64,000 nucleotides of DNA, from the NCBI RefSeq assembly GCF_018332655.1, contig NZ_BOQL01000021.1, forward strand, positions 248,001-312,000, written 5' to 3'. Source of the DNA: Actinoplanes auranticolor. Lineage in GTDB: Bacteria; Actinomycetota; Actinomycetes; Mycobacteriales; Micromonosporaceae. Made by a program: the position numbers and the translations under genes. Position 1 is the stretch's first letter. The number at the start of each line of letters is the position of its first letter. Shown in pieces: positions 16,628-24,119 of the stretch. Under the pieces are notes generated by a model, which had not been told where the DNA came from, did no database searches, and saw only the letters and a program-made list of their open reading frames with translations.

Positions 16628-17598
16628 CGATGTTCTCCTATCGGCGCACGTTCCCGTAGCCGGAATATAGAATCGCGTCGATTCCTTCGCAATTCGGGAC
16701 GACCGGGCCCGGCCGGCCGGCCGGGCAGCACGATCAGCGCCACCGCACCGGCGATGACGACGCCGGCCAGGACCGTGCGCCCGCCCAGCGGCTCGTCCAG
16801 CAGCCACCAGCCGAGCAGCACCGCCACCACCGGGTTGACGAAGGCCTACGTGCCGGCGATCCGGGCCGGGGCGTTCCGCAGCAGCCACTCGTACGCGCTG
16901 TAGGCCAGCAGGCTGCCGAACACGATCAGGTAACCCACCGCCACCAGGGAGACCGTCACCTCCGCGGACAGGTCGATGCGGCCGAACTCGCCACCCAGGC
17001 CACCGAGCACGGCCAGGGCCGCGCCGGCACAGATCATCTCCACGGCGCTCGCCAGCAGCGGCTGCTCCGGGTGCGGGGCGTGCCGTCCGTACACCGAGCC
17101 GAGGCCCCAGCACATCGCCCCGCCCAGCGCCACCGCGGCGGCGAGCGGGTCGGGCGCGGCCCCGGAGAACGGGTTGACCAGCACACCTACGCCCGCGATC
17201 CCGGCGACCAGGCCCACGGCGACGGGCGCGCTGATCCGTTCCCGGTCGACGATCCGGGTGCCCAGCACGATCCAGAGCGGGATCGTGGCCAGCAGCAGGG
17301 CCGCCGTACCGGAGGAGATCTCCTGCTCCGCCCACGTCGCCCCGCCGGTGCCCGCGGCCGGCAGCAGCAGGCCCAGCACCAGGCCGGTCCGCCAGTGCGC
17401 CCGGGTGGGCCGGTGCCAGCCCCGCTCGGGCCGGCGCCGGCGTCGCCACGCGCACCAGGCGTAGAGCAGCAGCCCGGCGACGAGGAAACGCACCGCACTG
17501 AGGGTCAGCGGCGGGAGGTGCTCGACGGCGACCTTCAGGGCCAGATACGTCGAGCCCCAGACGACGTACACGATCGCAAGAGGTCCGAGGAGAGGCAT
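16597..17598 (-). pseudogene. EamA/DMT family transporter interrupted by an amber codon
   Basis: The leftward frame from ATG 17598 encodes 250 residues of an EamA (drug/metabolite) transporter (VYVVWGSTYLALKVAVEHLP start; repeat 2 from LGGAMCWGLGSVYG) and then meets TAG at 16846-16848. The same frame continues past the stop with FVNPVVAVLLGWWLLDEPLG, the standard end of the second EamA repeat. In relatives this site is usually TYxxVNPVVA, so TAG most likely replaces a tyrosine codon. The last two helices are therefore cut off. The continued frame ends at 16597, inside the next gene. Could be a true mutation or a sequencing error. Confidence 0.8.
16664..16692 (-). promoter_or_regulatory. Promoter with operator in the spacer, second ABC importer
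   Basis: On the minus strand -35 TTGCGA (16687-16692) and -10 TATATT (16664-16669) are separated by exactly 17 nt. The spacer holds the palindrome GAATCG-ACG-CGATTC (16670-16684), ideally placed to block RNA polymerase. The arms differ from the GCAA/TTGC boxes of the first locus, so a different LacI- or GntR-like regulator is expected; its gene is not adjacent. Confidence 0.75.
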
Positions 17599-17668
17599 GT
17601 CTTCACCGTGCCCCGGACCGGGACGGCAGACTTGCCAGGTATCCCGCAGTTTCTGCCAAGATGGTCAG

Positions 17669-18634
17669 ATGCCGTCGGACGTCGCGGTGGTGGTCGCCGC
17701 CCCGGTGCCGGCCTTCGAGCTGGGCATCGTCAGTGAACTGTTCGGACTGCGCCGGCTGGACCCGGAGCTGCCGTCGTACCGCTATGCGATCTGCGCCGAG
17801 CAGCGGGCGCCGATGCCCACCTCCACCGGCTTCACGGTCACCCCGACCCACACCCTGCGCCGGCTCGCCACCGCCGACCTGATCATCGTTACCGGCGCCG
17901 CCCCGCCGATCCCGCCGCCGACCCCCACCCTGCTCGCAGCGCTGCGCCGGTCCGCCGCCCGCGGCGCCACCGTGGCCGCGGTGTGCACGGGGGCGTTCGT
18001 GCTCGGCGAGGCCGGCCTGCTCGACGGGCGCCGCGCCACCACCCACTGGGGGTACGCGGACGAGCTGGCCGCCCGCCACCCCGGCACGACCGTCGACCCG
18101 GACAGCATCTATGTGGTCGACGGGCCGATCGCGACCAGCGCCGGGGCGTCCGCCGCGATCGACCTGTGCCTGCACCTGACCCGCACGGACCACGGCGCCG
18201 ACATCGCCAACCGGGTCGCCCGCGAGCTGGTCGTGCCGGCCCACCGCAGCGGCGGGCAGTCGCAGTTCACCCGTACGCCGGTGACCGCACCGCAGCTGCC
18301 CGGCTCGCGCACCCTGGCTGATCTGCTCGACTGGGCCGCGGCCCACCCGGACGCTGATCTGTCGGTGGAGGCGCTGGCCGCCCGGGCTGCGATGTCGCCG
18401 CGCACGTTCGCGCGGCACTTCGCGGCTGCCACCGGATCGAGCCCGGCGGCGTGGGTGCGCGCGCAGCGGATCCGCCTGGCCGAACAGATGCTGGAACGCG
18501 ACGGCGCCACGATCGCGGCTGTGGCGCGGCGGTGCGGGCTCGGCAGTCCGGATACGTTACGGCGGCACTTCCGGGCGGTGCGGGGCGTGAGCCCGGAGCA
18601 GTACCGCACGGCGTTCGGCGCGCCCACGCGCTGA
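17669..18634 (+). CDS. GlxA/FtrA-type AraC family transcriptional regulator
   Basis: A 321-residue regulator with an N-terminal DJ-1/PfpI-like domain (AVCTGAFVLGEAGLLDGRRATTHW, with the nucleophile-position Cys) and a C-terminal AraC-type double helix-turn-helix (MSPRTFARHFAAATGSSP; LGSPDTLRRHFRAVRGVSP). ATG 17669 is 6 nt after CAAGAT, a weak version of the leaderless box seen elsewhere here. It is divergent from the broken EamA gene (70-bp spacer), which it probably once regulated. Confidence 0.88.
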   Translation: MPSDVAVVVAAPVPAFELGIVSELFGLRRLDPELPSYRYAICAEQRAPMPTSTGFTVTPTHTLRRLATADLIIVTGAAPPIPPPTPTLLAALRRSAARGATVAAVCTGAFVLGEAGLLDGRRATTHWGYADELAARHPGTTVDPDSIYVVDGPIATSAGASAAIDLCLHLTRTDHGADIANRVARELVVPAHRSGGQSQFTRTPVTAPQLPGSRTLADLLDWAAAHPDADLSVEALAARAAMSPRTFARHFAAATGSSPAAWVRAQRIRLAEQMLERDGATIAAVARRCGLGSPDTLRRHFRAVRGVSPEQYRTAFGAPTR

Positions 18635-18855
18635 CGGGCGTCGTTGAGCGTGCGTCCGTGCGCTGACGGGCCTCGTCCGGGGTGTGCCCGCGCGCTGACC
18701 TGCGCCAGCGCACTGGCCTCCTGCCGCCTGGCGGGCCTCTGGTCGGGCTGCTATCCACTGCTGTGGAGTCGAAGGCGGATGGGAAGCGACTGGCTGTGTG
18801 GCATGGGCGCGGCTCGCACGCGCGGGGGTGCGAGAGCTGGCAACGCTCATCGAGC

Positions 18856-19386
18856 TCAGATGTCGAGGTCCTCGATGGTCGGCTGGTCCACCAGGTCGGC
18901 GACGAGGTCGTAGAGCTCGCCCGGCACCATGCCCCGCAGTTCCTCCAGCGAGTCGGCGACGCGCAGGCTCGACTCGGCCGGCGTGCGGGTGAACGTCTGG
19001 TTGGCGCTCCAGTCACCCACCCAGGCGCGCCAGCCGGTGTTCCACTTCTCCGCGTTGGGGCCCACGTTGGTGTAGGCCTCCGAGCGTTCGACGTGGACCA
19101 CGAACTTCTCGCTGCGGGAGCGGTAGACGCGGAAGGTCTCCGTCCGCTCGTTGGTGGACTGTTCCCACTGGGCCAGGAGCACGCCGGAGAAGCGCTGTTT
19201 GCGGCCGAGGCCGGGGCCGACCCGTACGACGATCTCGTCGTACCCCTGCCTGCGGCCCTCCTCGACCTCGACGAAGCGGCGCAGCGCCGCCGTGATGGTC
19301 GCCGACAAGGTACCGCCGGCCAGTTCCTGAGCGCGCTGGTAGAGCGGCAGGTCGTCGTCCGCCACGTAGATCGTCTTGTTCGGCAT
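18856..19386 (-). CDS. EXLDI family protein with ribbon-helix-helix-like N-terminus
   Basis: A 176-residue protein ending in EDLDI, the invariant C-terminal signature of the actinobacterial EXLDI family, whose function I do not know. The N-terminal stretch KTIYVADDDLPLYQRAQELA followed by a hydrophobic helix resembles a ribbon-helix-helix DNA-binding fold. The rest (KFVVHVERSEAYTNVG, WRAWVGDW) is uncharacterised. ATG 19386 sits 6 nt after TATGAT, with TTGCGT 17 nt further up, so a leaderless transcript is likely and the longer start at 19407 is not needed. Confidence 0.75.
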   Translation of the reverse strand: MPNKTIYVADDDLPLYQRAQELAGGTLSATITAALRRFVEVEEGRRQGYDEIVVRVGPGLGRKQRFSGVLLAQWEQSTNERTETFRVYRSRSEKFVVHVERSEAYTNVGPNAEKWNTGWRAWVGDWSANQTFTRTPAESSLRVADSLEELRGMVPGELYDLVADLVDQPTIEDLDI

Positions 19387-19392
19387 ACTCGG

Positions 19393-19421
19393 ATCATACG
19401 CATACATGTACGTACACGCAA
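19393..19421 (-). promoter_or_regulatory. Leaderless promoter and palindrome of the EXLDI gene
   Basis: Minus-strand -35 TTGCGT (19416-19421), 17-nt spacer, -10 TATGAT (19393-19398), then 6 nt to ATG. The perfect palindrome TGTACGTACA (19407-19416) lies in the spacer, a likely operator; autoregulation by the RHH-like product is a reasonable guess. Confidence 0.65.
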
Positions 19422-19663
19422 TGGTGACGCTGGTAGGCCCGACGAGGTGAAATCAATCAATGCCGTGACGGGACGTGGGCTCCATCCCTCGCGAAGTCCG
19501 GGAGTGCCCGGCTTTCCTCGATCAATATCGCTGGTCGTGGGCCCGCTCCTGCGGTGGCGGGGATGCCGCCGGGCGCGGTCAGGGACGGCGGGTCAGCGTC
19601 CGGGTGGGTGAGAATGGCGGTGTTGGAGAGCGTCGGTGCTGGGGTGTCTCGGGAGCGGATTTC

Positions 19664-20350
19664 ATGAAGTTCCTTCTCACGTCGTCGGGCATCGGTAACC
19701 CGAGCATCTCCGACGCACTCGTCGACCTGCTGGGCAAGCCGATCGCCGAATCCACGGCCCTGTTCATCCCCACCGGTGTCTACCCCTTCCCCGGCGGGAG
19801 TGAGAGGGCGTGGAAGGCGATTCACGGCCAGGCTTCCATCCCGCTGTGCCAGCTGGGTTGGAAGTCCTTGGGGATCTTGGAGCTCACCGCGCTGCCGACC
19901 ATTCGAGAAGAGAACTGGGTCCCGGCGGTCCGGGAGGCGGATGCCCTCCTGGTCTGGGGCGGCGACGTGCTGTACCTGACCTACTGGCTGCGCCAGTCGG
20001 GTCTGGCTGACCTCTTGCCGTCGCTGAGCGACACGGTTTATGTAGGGGTCAGTGCCGGAAGTATCGCGGTCACCCCGTACAACTGTGACGCCGAATTCAA
20101 CCTTGGTTTCGTCCCTGACGGCAGCGACATGGCGCAGGGCGCCGATCGGGCGCTGGGACTGGTGGATTTCACGCTGTACCCGCACCTCAACCATCCGGAC
20201 ATGGAGGACACCGAGCTGTCCAACATCCAGAAGTGGGCGTCCGGAATCCCGGTCCCCACCTACGCCATCGACGACAACACCGCCATCAAGGTGGTCGATG
20301 GGGCTGTTGAGGTCATCTCCGAAGGGGACTGGAAACTCATCAATCCTTGA
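19664..20350 (+). CDS. Peptidase E-like protein (peptidase S51 / type 1 amidotransferase fold)
   Basis: A 228-residue cytosolic protein. The nucleophile elbow GVSAGS is at residues 128-133 (Ser130), preceded by VWGGDVLYLTYWL, and a histidine-rich PHLNHP segment follows at about 173-178. These fit the S51 family of Ser-His-Glu dipeptidases, but cyanophycinase-like and uncharacterised members share the pattern. ATG 19664 has GGGAGCGGA about 6 nt upstream; a farther upstream in-frame start would add low-complexity sequence. Convergent with, and overlapping by 11 nt, the methyltransferase gene to the right. Confidence 0.83.
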   Translation: MKFLLTSSGIGNPSISDALVDLLGKPIAESTALFIPTGVYPFPGGSERAWKAIHGQASIPLCQLGWKSLGILELTALPTIREENWVPAVREADALLVWGGDVLYLTYWLRQSGLADLLPSLSDTVYVGVSAGSIAVTPYNCDAEFNLGFVPDGSDMAQGADRALGLVDFTLYPHLNHPDMEDTELSNIQKWASGIPVPTYAIDDNTAIKVVDGAVEVISEGDWKLINP

Positions 20351-21128
20351 CGGGAGGCCCAAGGCGGAGGATTGCGAGATACGAGGCGTGTCGGCGTAGC
20401 AGTCCACTGTCCTCGGGCCGGCGTGTTGCCTCGAACGTCAGATCTCCAGCGGTGATCGTGGCGAGTTCCAACTGAGTGCCGGCGAGGAGAAGGGCCAGGT
20501 CCGCCGGGGTGTAGCAGCGGAGACGCTGGCTGATCTTCTCATCCGGACGAGCGGCGTCCCACCAGGTGTCAGTGGCGGTGCACGTTACCGGGTCAAAGGT
20601 CACTCGCTCGAAGAGTTCGTGTTCGTACCCCAGATCGGGATTCGGTGTCCTGTGCTCTTCGTCGCCGTCCCACTGAGCCCAGACGAAAGGGTTGAAGACG
20701 TCGATCAGCGCTGTTCCGCCTGGTCGCAGCCATTGTGTGGCGATCCGGCGAAGCAGCCTGCGCTGATCGGCGTCGGATCCCACTCCGAAACCGTCCCAGT
20801 AGCAGACCACATCGAACTGGCGCGGCAGGTCCACCGAGTAGAAGTCGTCCTTGATGAAGGTCAACGATCCGCCGGGAGCGTCGATCGTGAGCTCTTCGGC
20901 GAAGTCGGCGCGATCGCTGATCTCGATCGCGGTGACCGCATGGCCGGCCTGGGCGGTGACGGCAGCTGTACTGCCGTAGCCGGCGCCCAGTTCCAGCACC
21001 TGGGCCGGTTCCGTGCCGAGGTGCGCATGGAGCAGCGACAAGCGTTGATGATCGCGCTCGGAGATGCGTGCCTCGGCCGGGCCCCACCAGCTCCCGGTAC
21101 GCGAATAGAAGTCCTTCACCCACTGCAC
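20340..21128 (-). CDS. Class I SAM-dependent methyltransferase
   Basis: A 262-residue cytosolic methyltransferase. The SAM-binding motif VLELGAGYGSTAAVTAQAG is followed by the acidic ribose contact IEIS, and the post-II motif is DVVCYWDGFGVG; WLRPGGTALIDVFNP is motif III. Substrate unknown. The start is GTG 21128 with no clear ribosome-binding site, so a downstream start cannot be excluded. Convergent with the peptidase E-like gene. Confidence 0.82.
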   Translation of the reverse strand: MQWVKDFYSRTGSWWGPAEARISERDHQRLSLLHAHLGTEPAQVLELGAGYGSTAAVTAQAGHAVTAIEISDRADFAEELTIDAPGGSLTFIKDDFYSVDLPRQFDVVCYWDGFGVGSDADQRRLLRRIATQWLRPGGTALIDVFNPFVWAQWDGDEEHRTPNPDLGYEHELFERVTFDPVTCTATDTWWDAARPDEKISQRLRCYTPADLALLLAGTQLELATITAGDLTFEATRRPEDSGLLRRHASYLAILRLGPPVKD

Positions 21129-21249
21129 CCCGCCGATGCAATATCAGTACCTGCGAGGTCCGCAAGCTGTTTTCGCAGTCTCGTCTGCGGGATGACAAAT
21201 CTTCAGACCTTCATTCCAGCAGGATGCGCTTGCGGAGGAGTCGAAGCCG

Positions 21250-21579
21250 GCTCGGCCATACATCTGCCAGGCCGCCCTGACCCGCCGGATCGTGCACGCC
21301 CGCGCGGACGCCATCCGCCATCTCCGGGTCGCTCGCGCCTACCGCAACCTGTTGTCGGACAACGGTTTTCGGGAGGCGGAGCTTAAGGTGCACACCATGG
21401 TGTTCACGGAAGCCTCAACATTGCCGCTACTCGCCGGGCATGCCGCGGCCGCGTGCAACACGGCTGCCATCAGCGATGAAAAGGCCGAGGCGTGGATCGG
21501 TGAGCAGGCGCGGCGTGCCGCTGAGGGGCGGTTGATGCTGGCCGTGCCGATGTTCTTGGCCGCCGCCACCCGCTGGTGA
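21250..21579 (+). pseudogene. C-terminal fragment of a UbiE-like methyltransferase
   Basis: The frame reads ARPYICQAALTRRIVHARAD and on through LLSDNGFREAELKVHTMVFT to a natural stop at 21579, about 110 residues. The RNLLSDNGF block and the helical tail (AISDEKAEAWIGEQARRA) are typical of the last third of SAM-dependent methyltransferases; the SAM-binding N-terminal half is missing. No convincing start is present upstream; GTG 21292 falls inside the conserved region. Most likely a truncated leftover. Confidence 0.65.
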
Positions 21580-21585
21580 GCAAGG

Positions 21586-22800
21586 TCAGTGGCGGTCGGC
21601 TGCCCGCTCCTGACGCTCCGCTCGCGACGGTGTCACCGCGTACCGGCTCAGCGAAAGCAGCGGCAGCGTCAGCACAGCCATCACGACGCCGAGCGCTGCC
21701 ACGGCGAGCATTGCGCCGCGCAGGCCGGCCACGGACGCCCACATTCCGACGTACACCGGCCCCAGCAGGAACCCGAGATAGGACACCACCGTCACGAGCG
21801 AGGTCGCCCGCCCGCGCGAGGACTCGGCCACGTTGCGGGACACGATGCTCATCAGCGTCGGGAACAGTGCGGCGGCCCCGGCAGCAGCCAGGACGAGCCC
21901 AGCCAGCGCGACCGGCACGGACGAGGCGCGAGCGACGACCGCCGCGCCCGCGGCTGCCATGAGCGAGCCGAGGACGAGCACAGCACGCGCGTGAGCAGCG
22001 TTCAGCGTGCTGGCGGCGAAGCGGGTGATCGCCACGACAGCGGCGAACACCGCGGGGGCCACTGCGCTGAGCCCGGGCCCCGTGGCCAGGACGTCCTCCA
22101 AATAGACCGCACCCCAGCTCTGGTGGGCGTTCTCGCCGGCGAAGGCGATCGCGCCGAGCGTACCCACGAGGAGCAGGGGCATGACCGGCATCCGCGGGCC
22201 CTCCGCGCCGCCGGTCGGGGCCGGGACCGGGCCTGATTCTCCGGCGGGCAGGGACCGGAGGATGGCCGCACCGACCGCGACGGAGAGCAGCAGCACGGCC
22301 GCGAACGGCACCCACGTGGGCGCCCCGAGGGCGTACGCCGCGCCGGTGCCGAGGCTGGATCCGACGACCACGGTGGAGAACACCGCGCCGGCCCGGGTGA
22401 TGACCGGGCGGCCGGAGCGTTGCTCGGCGCGGCCGCCGACCGAGTTCATCGCGACGTCGGCGGCGCCGCTGGTCATGCCGACGCCGGCGAGCCCGGCGCA
22501 CAAGCTGACGAGCCCGTCCGCCGTGACGGCTGCGACGAGGCCCGCCGCGCCCAGGGCGATCATCAGCGACGCGGTGCAGCGCAGCCCCCAGCGGTCCAGG
22601 GCCCGGCCGGTCAGAAGCATGGCGGGCAGAGCGCCCGCGCTGATGAACAGCAGAGCGGTGCCGAGCTGGGCGTCGTCGAGACCTGCCTGATCCCGTACGC
22701 GGGGCACGGCCGAACCCCAGGTCCCCCAGAACGCGCCGAAGATGCCCGAAGCGAGGTAGGCGGCCGTGGTGAGGCGGCGGTGCATCGCGGCGACACGCAT
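21586..22800 (-). CDS. MFS transporter
   Basis: A 404-residue inner-membrane protein with about 12 hydrophobic segments, starting YLASGIFGAFWGTWGSAVP and with an RVRDQAGLDDAQLG loop typical of YbjJ-like major facilitators; the substrate may be a sugar or a small drug. ATG 22800 is directly preceded by TACACA and then TAGCGT, a leaderless layout, which supports the longer start over ATG 22785. Divergent from a LacI gene with an operator between them. Confidence 0.87.
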   Translation of the reverse strand: MRVAAMHRRLTTAAYLASGIFGAFWGTWGSAVPRVRDQAGLDDAQLGTALLFISAGALPAMLLTGRALDRWGLRCTASLMIALGAAGLVAAVTADGLVSLCAGLAGVGMTSGAADVAMNSVGGRAEQRSGRPVITRAGAVFSTVVVGSSLGTGAAYALGAPTWVPFAAVLLLSVAVGAAILRSLPAGESGPVPAPTGGAEGPRMPVMPLLLVGTLGAIAFAGENAHQSWGAVYLEDVLATGPGLSAVAPAVFAAVVAITRFAASTLNAAHARAVLVLGSLMAAAGAAVVARASSVPVALAGLVLAAAGAAALFPTLMSIVSRNVAESSRGRATSLVTVVSYLGFLLGPVYVGMWASVAGLRGAMLAVAALGVVMAVLTLPLLSLSRYAVTPSRAERQERAADRH

Positions 22801-22824
22801 TGTGTAACGCTACACAGCTACGAT
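22801..22824. promoter_or_regulatory. Overlapping divergent leaderless promoters with operator (MFS / LacI)
   Basis: TGTGTA-ACGC-TACACA (22801-22816) is a perfect inverted repeat touching the MFS start. It covers the MFS -10 (TAGCGT on the minus strand, 22807-22812). The LacI -10 TACGAT (22819-22824) follows, and GTG 22831 lies 6 nt on. Binding would shut off MFS and probably LacI itself. Confidence 0.75.
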
Positions 22825-22830
22825 GGCCGG

Positions 22831-23862
22831 GTGCAAGCGCGCCGGCCCGCCTCGCGTCGGGTGACGATGACGGACGTGGCCCGGGCGGCCGGCGTGTCGC
22901 CCATGACCGTGTCGTACACCTACAACCGCCCGCAGCGGGTCTCCGCCGAGACGCGGACCAAGGTGCTGGAGGCGGCTGCGTCGCTCGGGTACGCCGGGCC
23001 GGATCCCAGCGCCCGGTCCCTGCGGTACGGCGCCACCCGCACCCTCGGGGTCGTGCTCGGTGAGCACCTCACCTACGCCTTCGACGATCCGCAGGCGGTG
23101 CTGTTCCTCGCCGGCATCGCCGAGATCTGCGCCGAGCGCGGGTACGGGCTGCTCATCGTGCCGACCGGCACGGGCGACGACGACCCGGACCGGGTGGTGG
23201 CCGCGGCGGTGGACGCCTACGTGGTCTGGGCGACGACGGACGACGACCCCGTGCTGACCGCCGCCTACGGCACCCGCCGCCCGGTGGTCATCCACGGTGG
23301 ACCGGCCCGGGACGGCCGGACCATGGTCGGCATCGACAACCGCGCGGCGGCCCGCGCGGTGGGAGCCGAGGTCTTCGCGACCGCCCGGCACCCGGCCGTG
23401 CTGAGCTTCCCCGTCGACCGGCAGCGACACACCTTCATGCGCGCCGGCCTCGATCCCGCCGAGGTCGCCTATCCGGTCACCCGGGACCGGCTGGCCGGCT
23501 ACCGCGACGCCGCCGGCGACCTCGGCATCGACTGGTCCCGGGTGCCGGTGGCCGTGTGCCGCACCAACGACGAGGCCGAGGCCCGCGCAGTCATGCGCGG
23601 CCTGCTCGCGGCGGCGCCCGACATCGACGCCGTCGCCGCGATGAACGACCCGATGGCGCTGGCCGCCAAGCGGGAAGCGGGGGACCGGGCGCGGATCAGC
23701 GGCTGGGACGACTCGGCGCTCGCGGGGGAGCACGGGCTCACCACGGTGGCCCAGTCACTGCGGGAGCAGGGGGCGGCTTGCGCCGCCGCGGCGCTCGGTG
23801 ATCCGGCCGCGGACTTCCGCGATGCCTGGCGGGTGGTCCGCCGGGCATCGACCGGCGGTTGA
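22831..23862 (+). CDS. LacI family transcriptional regulator
   Basis: A 343-residue repressor with helix-turn-helix VTMTDVARAAGVSPMTVSYT, hinge region near residues 50-60, and an effector domain (LGVVLGEHLTYAFDDPQA; AVAAMNDPMALAAKREAG). The start GTG 22831 lies 6 nt after TACGAT and is probably leaderless; ATG 22867 would remove part of the recognition domain. Divergent from the MFS gene at 21586-22800, its probable target. Confidence 0.88.
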   Translation: MQARRPASRRVTMTDVARAAGVSPMTVSYTYNRPQRVSAETRTKVLEAAASLGYAGPDPSARSLRYGATRTLGVVLGEHLTYAFDDPQAVLFLAGIAEICAERGYGLLIVPTGTGDDDPDRVVAAAVDAYVVWATTDDDPVLTAAYGTRRPVVIHGGPARDGRTMVGIDNRAAARAVGAEVFATARHPAVLSFPVDRQRHTFMRAGLDPAEVAYPVTRDRLAGYRDAAGDLGIDWSRVPVAVCRTNDEAEARAVMRGLLAAAPDIDAVAAMNDPMALAAKREAGDRARISGWDDSALAGEHGLTTVAQSLREQGAACAAAALGDPAADFRDAWRVVRRASTGG

Positions 23863-23925
23863 CCGCGGCGCGGAGGTCGCCGGTTGACCGCGGCGCGGAG
23901 GTCGGTTGACCGCGGCGCCTAGGTC
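23856..23925. repeat. Three tandem copies of a 22-25 bp unit after the LacI gene
   Basis: The unit CGGTTGACCGCGGCGCGGAG with a short GTC tail occurs at 23856, 23881 and 23903 (third copy ends CCTAGGTC). The first copy contains the LacI stop codon. Each unit holds the palindrome CCGCGG. The remaining bases to the copper promoter at 24071 show no gene. Confidence 0.8.
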
Positions 23926-24070
23926 GGCGGCTGCTCGCGGACGTGCGATGCCTGCGGGCGGCGGATTGCCGTGATGCTGGGGTGATCCGGTGGGGTCGAC
24001 CGGCCACGGTTCCGGGGATCCACGACCGCATCCTCGAGCCCAATGTCCGTTTTCTGTGACCCGCCAGACG

Positions 24071-24099
24071 TTGTCAGATACCCCTAGGGGGTATAACTT
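24071..24099 (+). promoter_or_regulatory. Copper-type (CsoR-like) operator/promoter of the CopB-type ATPase
   Basis: -35 TTGTCA (24071-24076), 17 nt, -10 TAACTT (24094-24099). The palindrome ATACCCC-TAG-GGGGTAT (24078-24094) fills the spacer. This G-tract form is the known recognition pattern of CsoR copper repressors. Confidence 0.8.
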
Positions 24100-24119
24100 C
24101 ATTCCTGGAGGTGACGACG

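Noticed and set aside
23856..23925. CRISPR-like array
   Set aside because: Copies are adjacent without unique spacers.
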